Below are positions 56,028-64,000 of a stretch of DNA of 64,000 nt, piece by piece. The translations under genes and the position numbers were made by a program. Location of the stretch: positions 5,084,001 to 5,148,000 of the forward strand of contig OX388348.1 of NCBI GenBank assembly GCA_947579665.1. The letters are read 5' to 3'. Position 1 is the first letter of the stretch. Each line of letters begins with the position of its first letter. The DNA comes from Sympetrum striolatum (taxonomy: Eukaryota > Arthropoda > Insecta > Odonata > Libellulidae). The notes under the pieces are model-generated. The model was not told the DNA's origin, did not search any database, and saw nothing but the letters and a program-made list of their open reading frames with translations.

Positions 56028-56664
56028 CAGGGTTGCCAACTTCCATGGTTATTATTGAGTATTTGCCTCTGAAATTGGACTAATATTGAGACAACCTGAA
56101 TCTGTGATTTTTCCTTTTGGTTTTGCCAAAGTCTTATGAGTATTACTTTATGTTAATATTTAATGAAACCATACCAGATAATGACTGTTTGTTTTGGTAA
56201 GGATTATCTATCAACAGACATTCAAACCTATAATATTTTTCATTCTGTAAAAATTTGCTCCTTTTCTTCCAGCAAATAATAATTCTATATCAGGCTGTGC
56301 CTGTGCTTGGAATTTTCCAAACTGTTGCAAACATGGTTTACCTCACTATTTTTCAACTTCCGTCATTTCAAATACATTTGATTATTTTTATTACTGTTGC
56401 TTAATTGATATATTGTTGATTCCAGCGATTCCAAAAAAATTTTGAAATTTTTTTAAACAAATCTTTATATTGATGATAGTTACACTTTTGGAAGATTCAT
56501 CATATTATTTCTGATTAGATAATATATTTTTATTATCATCTACAGAGATCATATTCCCAATGATAGTCCTCAACCTTGTGGTTGGTTTGCATATTTTCAT
56601 CTTCCTGAATGTACTTCAGATGTTTAGAACAAAGGAATGCATAATTTCAAAGTTGGCAACCCTG
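56028..56664. mobile_element. Probable MITE B with 15-bp terminal inverted repeats
   Basis: cagggttgccaactt (56,028-56,042) and its perfect reverse complement aagttggcaaccctg (56,650-56,664) bound 637 bp without coding sequence. The ends resemble hAT-type MITE termini. The 8 bp outside the two ends do not match, so either the target duplication decayed or the pairing is fortuitous. Confidence 0.45.
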
Positions 56665-59600
56665 ACTCCAAGCCATTTTCATGTCAAAAGCTTCTCTTTT
56701 GACTGAGATTATATGCTCAAAAGTGCACATTAAGGTATGTGATTACTGGTATTGAAAATTTTTCCTTTGGTCTAATGAAAACCCTTGGAGATTTGTTAAT
56801 TGATATGATTAATATACTTATTGAGTGACTGCATTACCATTCGGTGACTGTCATTTTCCCTAGATGCATAAGTGAATTTTATATTGTAGCTTCCATCTTG
56901 CAAGTTTTCTAAGCTATGTTGCATCTCAAGCCCATGTTCTTTCACAAGGAAGATAATTATTTTTCCTAATCACCTAGATATGAAGAGGATATGAAATATG
57001 AAGGGACAGTGAATGCAAGGACAAACTTGAGCATTAACTGCCAGAAATATAAAATTTATATGCCCTCCTTTATTAATTTATTTAAAATTGCTGGGAATGC
57101 CCTTAAACTCCTTTTAAAGATGGATTTTATTTTGCTATGGTAAAGATAAGTTGTATGATGACATGTTCATTTAAGTAAGACTTTCCTTTGTTCCTCAAAA
57201 AGTTTGTTTTAGCAGAAAATTTTGAACAATTAGAAATTAACTTTTATTCATCCTACCATTTAAATCTCAGCTTAACGTACTCATAGAGTCTTTGAGTAAC
57301 AAAGATAACAGGTTCAATTGTTAGCTCGTGAGATGTTTCTATTGCAGAAGTTAAAGCTGTTTAATTCTACTGAAATGTAAAGATACACATTTTATGTAAT
57401 TTCCAAATCATCTTCAGATGATAGCAATGGTAACTATGGTTTCATGCTTTCATAAAATTTATACTTTTAATAAAGCTTGGTTCAATATAAATATTTAAGG
57501 TGAGGAACATACCAAGAGTCTTATATTATTTTTGAGTAGTTTTGACTACACATTAAATTCAAACTGTCTTTGATTTGAAAATTGATCCTGCTTGAATTTC
57601 TAGATATTGAAATATTAATTTATGAAGGTTGATACTAAGTAGTATTTTTTTGAGGGAAAAAGAATGTTATAATTATTTCTCATGTCTACAGACTTGCGTT
57701 AGCAGAGATCAGTAATTGACGAAAGAGAGACTAGAATTTGTTTTTATGGTGACACTTAATCATAATTATTTTGCATACCTTGGGCATGCAAGTGTTAGGA
57801 GAGTTTTTGTTAATTAAAGTTTATTTCAACGCAATGATATTTAAACAATATCAAAAATATTTCATCAAGGTAATCTTGCGACACAAACAATGCCTAAGGT
57901 ATACTACTATCCTTGCAGATAAACATTTGCACCACTTTTTAACAATTATATGTGTATAAATGTATAAATGTACCATAGCATGCATAAAGTTTAGCATAAA
58001 GTTAAATTTGAACACATTGCTTTTAAAATTTTAAGTATTTAAACAATGGATATATATATTTTTTCTCAATGTATTTCTATTAGAATGAGGGAATTAGAAA
58101 TATTTGTTTGAAGAAAAGGATTTATTCTGAAATATCTATTGTGCATTTGCACAGATATTTAATCGTGAATGCTTAAGAAGTCTAGATTTAAATTTGTAAA
58201 GCTTAATGGTTGATTTTTGTTGGTCGTTTTGTGGCATTTTAAGTATTTTTGAAGTGACTGCGTACATTAATAGTGATAGTAGTATGTATTGGGGCACAAA
58301 ATGTTGATGAGACGAGGGAATTGAAGGAGCCATTCTGTCAATTTGACCTATTGTAGGAGTTATGTTGAGATAGCTCAGCCAACGTGGACCCCCCATATAT
58401 CCATTTGGCTGCTGGGGATTGTCTACTAGATATTCACTTTATCTTTGTCACTGAAGTTTTGGATACTTCTGGAATGTATAAGGGACTGCTTTCCTTCAGG
58501 CCTCCCTTAAATTGAGAATTCCTGCCAAAGGGTCTCTGCCATCTTCTAATTACTTCCTTAATAAATCTTTCATTTGTCTAATAACCCATTCAGAAATGTG
58601 TACACATTGTTCTGATTCAGAAAATCTGCAGTAGTGAAGAGGAGATGATGGTGAAAGACATGTGCTGTTATTTATGCATTAACTTAGAATACGAAAAGTC
58701 AATCCTCTTTTTTTATGCATTTAATCTTAACCAAACGTCTATAAATGGTTTTCAGTGAAATATTAGGACAAATTTCTAAACTCTGGACTGTGTGGGTGAA
58801 GCCTGAATGTATTGAAATCCTAGCTAGTCAACATAAACCCTAGAAACTGGACATGCAAAACAAATGATGATGCCTGGTTATTCTTTTGTCTATATTTCTC
58901 TAAGAATGATGATGCCTTACCAGCGACACTGTTGGCTTCTTCAAGTTGTGATTATTGTTTTCTCTAGTCAATTGCTAATGCATTCCTCCATCTCAATTGT
59001 TGCCTCTTAATCTTTTTTAATAGTCCCTTATTTCTTGTTTGGTTAGTGTACATTATAAGAGTTGATTCTTTGAGGAGGATATGGGTAACCATCGTTTTAT
59101 CAATTAATCCAGGTAATGAGTCTAACTGCAAAGTTTATTGAACACCAGGGAATATTCTCATCATACAAGTTTCAAGCAGAACAACCAGTCATCATGATTT
59201 TGACATGCAGTGGAAGCCTTTTCACCATGTTCACACAAAGCAAACTTTATCTATATCAAATAAAGCCACAGAAAACAAGTTTAACCAACTCAATGCCAAA
59301 ACTGAAATTTGAACTAAACTTGAACCAAATCAATTGGGAAAAACTCTGATTGACTATTATCTCAAATAGTACCAATATTTGTGAGCAATATTTTCCTCTC
59401 TTTATAACTGGAAGAACTTTACAGAAGAACAAAAACGTCAGAAGTTAATATTCCCAAAGAAGAATTTCCATAAAAAAGAGAAAAATTTTACCCTTTTCAC
59501 TATTTCAAAGTTCAAAGATATTGTGAACAACCTGCAATGACCCTTCAGAATAGCATTTAGAAGTAGGAGGTCAGAAAGAAAGCGAGTGGATGTATTGCCG

Positions 59601-62500
59601 AGTTTTTATTTTCTAAATCTAAATTGATGGCGTTCCTGTAAACTATGTCTTCCATGGGTTTACCTCCAATTGAGAAATACATATCTTTTCAAGTTGGAAT
59701 CTATTGAATTTGCAAAAGAAAACACTCACGGAGAAGGGTAGAGGACTAGCCATTAGAGTGAGGTGGAAACTAAAATAAAAACATTGAGAAAACTAAAACA
59801 GAGAATGAGAGAGTAAATTAAAGAAAAATCTCACATTTCTTTGAAATTGTCCAAGATTTAATTTTAGGATGATATTATGGTGCATACTCATGTATAGACT
59901 GACATTAATATGCAAAATTGCAATGAGCAACCGAGAGATGACTTATAATTTATTAATGTTTTTGCAGTTATTTGAGAAAACAATTACATAAAATGCAAAT
60001 TTAACTTTTAAAAAGTCATTGGTGATAGTTGGAAATGTATTATGATGAATTGTGTATTTATTTATGGTTTGACATTTGTGTTGACTTACACTTAAGTGTT
60101 CTTAATTGTTACAGCTCAAAACTGATGGATAAAACTTTTGGCTTTTGGTCTCTATTAGTTGAGAACAGGCCATTTAAAAGGTTTGTCATTTTTATTGAAA
60201 TATATATTGCTACTGACAATTGTTAAATTAGCTCATATGAAATATTGGTTTGTCTCATGTATATAATGCATGAAAAATGGGCATGTTATGTACAATTTTA
60301 GGGAGTTAAAGCAAGATCACTCTATACATGAGTATATATGATGATGGAGGGTCACTTGACATTCTTTTTAAAATTAATGTCTCTTCAAATCATGAAAATG
60401 TGTAATGATTTGTGCTGGAGTTGCTAAAGAGAGATATTCATGATATGTAATGTGATTGTTTGGTGAAGGGCATTCATGATAATTGGTTGGAAAATGTTAT
60501 ACAGGATAAATTATTACTTACTCTTATATATCTAAATATTAATGAAAAATGTGTGTAGGATCTAGCTGTTAATGTAATTCATGATCCTGTGATAATGAGT
60601 TCTATGCCTTAAAGAAGAATGCTTTATTTACTGTTTTGTTTTTGCTCTTTTCTGTGTAATTTATACTGTTTTGAATTTGAATCGGTAGGATCAGAACATG
60701 AGTAGTGGATCGTCTCATAAAAGTAAGGAATTATAAGACTGTAATAGATTATGATGACTTACTCACTGGCTTTAGATTCGATCTTCAGTTAAGTTACATG
60801 GAAAGTAAGTCAAAGTTGTTGTTATTATATTATGAAATAATTAAACATTTGACTGTGATTTAATAGTTCTGTTGTTATTCATTTCATAAATATATTTTCG
60901 ATAAAACTCTCTACTCCGAATCAACTGCTGTTAAAACTCCCTATTTGTTTGTATTTCTTATGAAATGACAATATCCTTGTGTTTGTGCCGAAGCCAACTG
61001 CCACAAAAGCTCACACAACTCTTAATTTCATTCATTATGTTTTTGAATTTTATTACTACTCTTGGCACCAGTCAATCAGTATAGTAATTCAATAAATATG
61101 TGTGGTAATCGATGATGTTTTTAGTTGTTTATCAGAAAAGAATAGCATGGTTTTTTTCAGAACTTAGAATTCTACTTGTCAGAGTGAAATATTAGATACT
61201 TATGGAAAACATGGCTCCTTAAATTAAATATTACTACCAAGATTTTTTTGCCAAAAAAATATGTATACATACGCATTCACCAATAAATGGTTACCTAAGG
61301 TACTCTGCATTAACAAAAACGGACTACTTTAAAGTGTATATTGTGTTTATCTACGATGAAGGTGAATTAGTCCATACTTCAAAGTATGAATCTTAGTCGC
61401 AAGAGTGTCCGTCATGACATAGTTATGTAGAATGTGCTTCTAAATTCTCTTAGTTACAATTTTTGCAATTTTGTGAAATCTATATGGGATATCGTTGCAT
61501 TTAAAAATAATTTCCAGTAGATGTTGAGTTGGTTTCATGATCATTTCATATGTAAAGTACTCGGTACTGTAGTGGATCAGAAATAGCAAATTTTAAATTC
61601 CCTGCATTATGAATAATATAACCAATATGTGAAGGAAAAATATACTTTGAAAAACTCATAGTACGAATGAAAACAATTTAAAAATGGAATCTATCTTCAT
61701 TCTTGTGGAAATTACATGAAGTTGTCATTGTTCATGATGTGAAGTATATTTTAATTAACAGAAAAATAAAAGTTAACTTCACATAAATGTTCATCTATGA
61801 TGTTGTAGCATTCCTTTTACCCTATTCTGTTGTGAGAGTCTTTTTCTTTCAAAATTTGGCATTGTTAATTGCCTTTAGGTCTTTCTACGAAGGATATATT
61901 TTAGGTCAATAAGAAAATTAATTTTTGGAACTCTCTTGTAGTTTTTTCTTGGACAATTTCTGTTATCCTGACCCTTTTTCACCTCTATGAGTTTTTGCTC
62001 ATTCCCAACTATTGCCACTTTTTAACTAAATATTTGGGATGTTCGTATTTTAGTGAATATGTCTATTTCATATAGACTCTTCTCAATTTTACGAAGTTGA
62101 AGGGACCCAAAAAAATTGAGCTTTGTAAAATTTGGGTTTTGTAAATTTGAGGTTTTCTTTCAAGCAATCGAAATCTCTACAATACCAATCCAGGTTCAGT
62201 AGCACAGTGCATAAATTTAAATGGGATTGAAAGGAATGTAATATTTCAATAAAATGAATTACACATCCAGTTTAATGTTTAATGCAACAGAAAGAAAATT
62301 CAAATTTTTTAAATTTTAAAGTAGTGATCAATTTTTGTTTGTGTTTTTAAAGTTTCTATGAAGGATGAAACTTCAGCACAACAACTTTATGAACCTTCAG
62401 CACAGCCAGGAAATAACTGACTCTGCAAGAATATTTCGAGCTGAAACTGATGGAAATACAATACAAAGGGTAACCATTTTCCCAAAGCGTATGCAGCTGG
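56665..62500. other. Long gene-free stretch downstream of LAMP
   Basis: AT-rich, with no recognised exon, RNA gene or transposon. Short frames at 58,136-58,396 (-) and 59,116-59,349 (+) lack domains and splice support. The first few kb may be a long LAMP 3' UTR, which cannot be decided without transcripts. Confidence 0.4.
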
Positions 62501-62539
62501 GTGTCATAAACTAAGCCCCTTCAAAAAGTTTTACTTAGG

Positions 62540-63065
62540 TTTTAGGGCACTCTCTGGCGCGCGCTCTCCCTCCCGTCGTACGATAGATGTGAGCTTACTC
62601 ATCTTATCTCAATTGAAGGTCAAAAGAGGAGAAAAGAGAGTGAATCTATAGCATCAAGGATTTATTAAAAAAAATTAAAATTTCAGAAATTATGACTCAA
62701 TCAAGAGATTTGATGAAAAAGGTAACTCACTCCTAAATTCACTTTTTCTTTAAGGATTAAATGAGAATACTTTTAAAATCTTTTTTATTTATTCATCTAA
62801 AGATAAAATGTAACCTTGCTTCAACATGATATTTCCGAAACAACCATTCGTTTTTCTCCTCATATCCTCTCAAAACCAATATCGTCTCAGAAAGTTCGCC
62901 GCGCGGACTCTTGCATCGCCATCGAAAAGTCGCTTTATATGTCGGCGTCGCAAATTGTTGCTGGATTTTATTTCAGGTTCCTCCAAAGAAAGCTTCAAAG
63001 AACATTGTGGCATAAGTTAGACTGTGTACATCGTGGTACATACATCACTAGTATTATGAGGCATA
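62540..63065. other. Mixed-composition DNA, nothing recognised
   Basis: A short CpG-rich patch at about 62,553-62,583 (ctggcgcgcgctctccctcc) interrupts AT-rich sequence. An 85-codon plus-strand frame at 62,816-63,073 has no recognised domain. Confidence 0.35.
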
Positions 63066-63069
63066 AAGA

Positions 63070-63365
63070 TTAGGTTTATAATACTGCATCGTTTTTAGCC
63101 GATGAGTTTGCTCATTTTGGTTCAGGATTGGCTTGAAGTTTAAGAATTTTGCAAAAAATCAAAGACCGGCATTTTTCGTGAAATTTGGTCAACTTTGACC
63201 TCCTGTAGAATTGTAACGCGCGGGACCCAACAATAATGATTTCGCAGTTATATGCAAAATTTACTCAAGCATGACTATACGAAGTTTCAAAGTTAGCACT
63301 AAAAAAAACCACTTTCTTATTTTTGGCCAGCTTTTTTTGATTCCAGCCCACTGTGCGATGAGACG
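63070..63365 (-). repeat. Dispersed repeat shared with 36,970-37,245
   Basis: Same-orientation sister of the 37 kb repeat: aagaattttgcaaaaaatca, ggtcaactttgacctcctgt and gattccagcccactgtgcga. On the minus strand it directly follows the Tigger-type helix-turn-helix (63,360-63,567), with the frame broken after SGLESKKAGQK. It is therefore likely part of the same transposon family. Confidence 0.6.
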
Positions 63366-63567
63366 TACTTTGTTTTTAACGATGCTGTTGCGTGGCTCAA
63401 AATATTTTCACTAAAATTGACTATTGTTCCTAATGTAGATAAAGAAATGCCATACTTCCGAGCAATTTCTGTTTTTGTACGCGATCACTTACTTCCTTGA
63501 TAATTGACCTTTTGGTGACCGAACTCAGGGACTTCCTCTTTTTCTTGGTCAGCGATGTTTTATCCAT
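63360..63567 (-). pseudogene. Tigger/CENP-B-type transposase N-terminus, frameshifted
   Basis: From ATG at 63,567 (minus strand): MDKTSLTKKKRKSLSSVTKR then SIIKEVSDRVQK, then after a 1-base frameshift near 63,470 KTEIARKYGISLSTLGTIVN and FSENILSHATASLKTKYV. A basic start, a first helix, and the 'IARKYGIxxSTLxTI' recognition helix are typical of the CENP-B N-terminal DNA-binding domain in pogo/Tigger transposases. The DDE catalytic part is not seen. Pseudogene. Confidence 0.75.
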
Positions 63568-64000
63568 TATTTCAAGGATAGGCACACGGGATATCACAAC
63601 ACAGGCCACCTTGCTTAGAGAGTGATTCTGACAGAAAGCGCGCAATTTTTCCTCGCTTGGAGACCAACATTTTTCAGCGTGTCCACGCTCGCTAGGGGGA
63701 AACCATCGCTGGAGGTGACGAAAATATGTGCAGAGGCGGCGTGCATTAAATTTTAAATGTTGTTAAAGGTTTCACTTTTACAAAATTTTTTGACTTTTAA
63801 ATACTCGCTCTTACATTTGCATAATACCCAAATGAACACATCGAATGAGGCATCGACGACGATACCAGCGATAGCATAAGAATGCATGGATGATCATCCA
63901 CAGAGATTTTACCACAGTGTAAGCACGTCAAAAAACACTACACTCATTTTCGATTTTTCCACATTTTCCCATCTAAAATACATGGGCTGAGGGCCCTCCC
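63568..64000. other. Window end, nothing recognised
   Basis: Upstream flank (minus direction) of the Tigger remnant. No terminal repeat or further coding signal was seen before the window ends. Confidence 0.4.

Noticed and set aside
62816..63073. 85-codon plus-strand frame near the Tigger remnant
   Set aside because: No recognised domain, and a second overlapping frame is equally open; no support.

Overview
The window looks like an arthropod, most likely insect, nuclear genome. It is AT-rich, genes are intron-split with GT-AG junctions, and most of the DNA is decayed transposons (RTE and CR1/L2-like LINEs, hAT, piggyBac-like, Tigger-like and tRNA-derived SINE pieces). No rRNA, CRISPR, operon or bacterial-type gene was seen. 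Only one gene could be modelled from start to stop: a lysosome-associated membrane protein (LAMP) gene on the + strand, eight coding exons from 41,198 to 54,601, 334 residues.

1-25,110: a very large inverted duplication. The left arm (1 to about 9,620, probably running off the window) is the reverse complement of the right arm (about 12,410 to 21,770), around a 2.8 kb spacer. The outer 4.5 kb of each arm is near-identical and includes an RTE LINE nested in a CR1-like LINE, a GC-rich block and two candidate exons. The inner 5 kb is clearly diverged. The exception is the innermost block of about 140 bp, again near-identical: two CCAAT boxes and a splice donor, facing outward in each arm like a pair of head-to-head promoters. 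Candidate exons of an unidentified gene (45-codon terminal exon, 42-codon internal exon, 49-bp exon) lie in the arms, with decayed duplicates, one of them inverted within the left arm.

25,111-41,000: transposon territory. A hAT (ZBED5/SCAND3-type) transposase pseudogene (25.7-27.6 kb), a tRNA-derived SINE (27.9 kb), a piggyBac-like end (28.9-29.1 kb), weakly repetitive DNA (29.5-32.5 kb), then a three-level nest. An element with inverted repeats of about 260 bp (32,535-39,691) holds a 5.4 kb hAT-like composite with GCC-rich ends and an 8-bp target duplication (33,911-39,290). The composite carries an array of about 170-bp repeats, each with a Pol III B-box-like word, and a CR1-like LINE with a 22-bp target duplication (37,287-39,073).

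41,000-54,750: the LAMP gene. Its introns hold a 50-bp perfect-looking hairpin (42.4 kb), a LINE fragment (45.3-45.9 kb), a hAT copy with an exact 8-bp target duplication (49,877-51,664) and a GT-rich, Helitron-like stretch (52.7-53.0 kb).

54,750-64,000: no gene recognised. There are two possible 640-650 bp MITE-like elements at 54.9-56.7 kb, and a decayed Tigger/CENP-B-type helix-turn-helix pseudogene next to a repeat shared with the 37 kb region (63.07-63.57 kb). All coordinates, splice sites and comparisons were read by eye; no alignment or database search was run.
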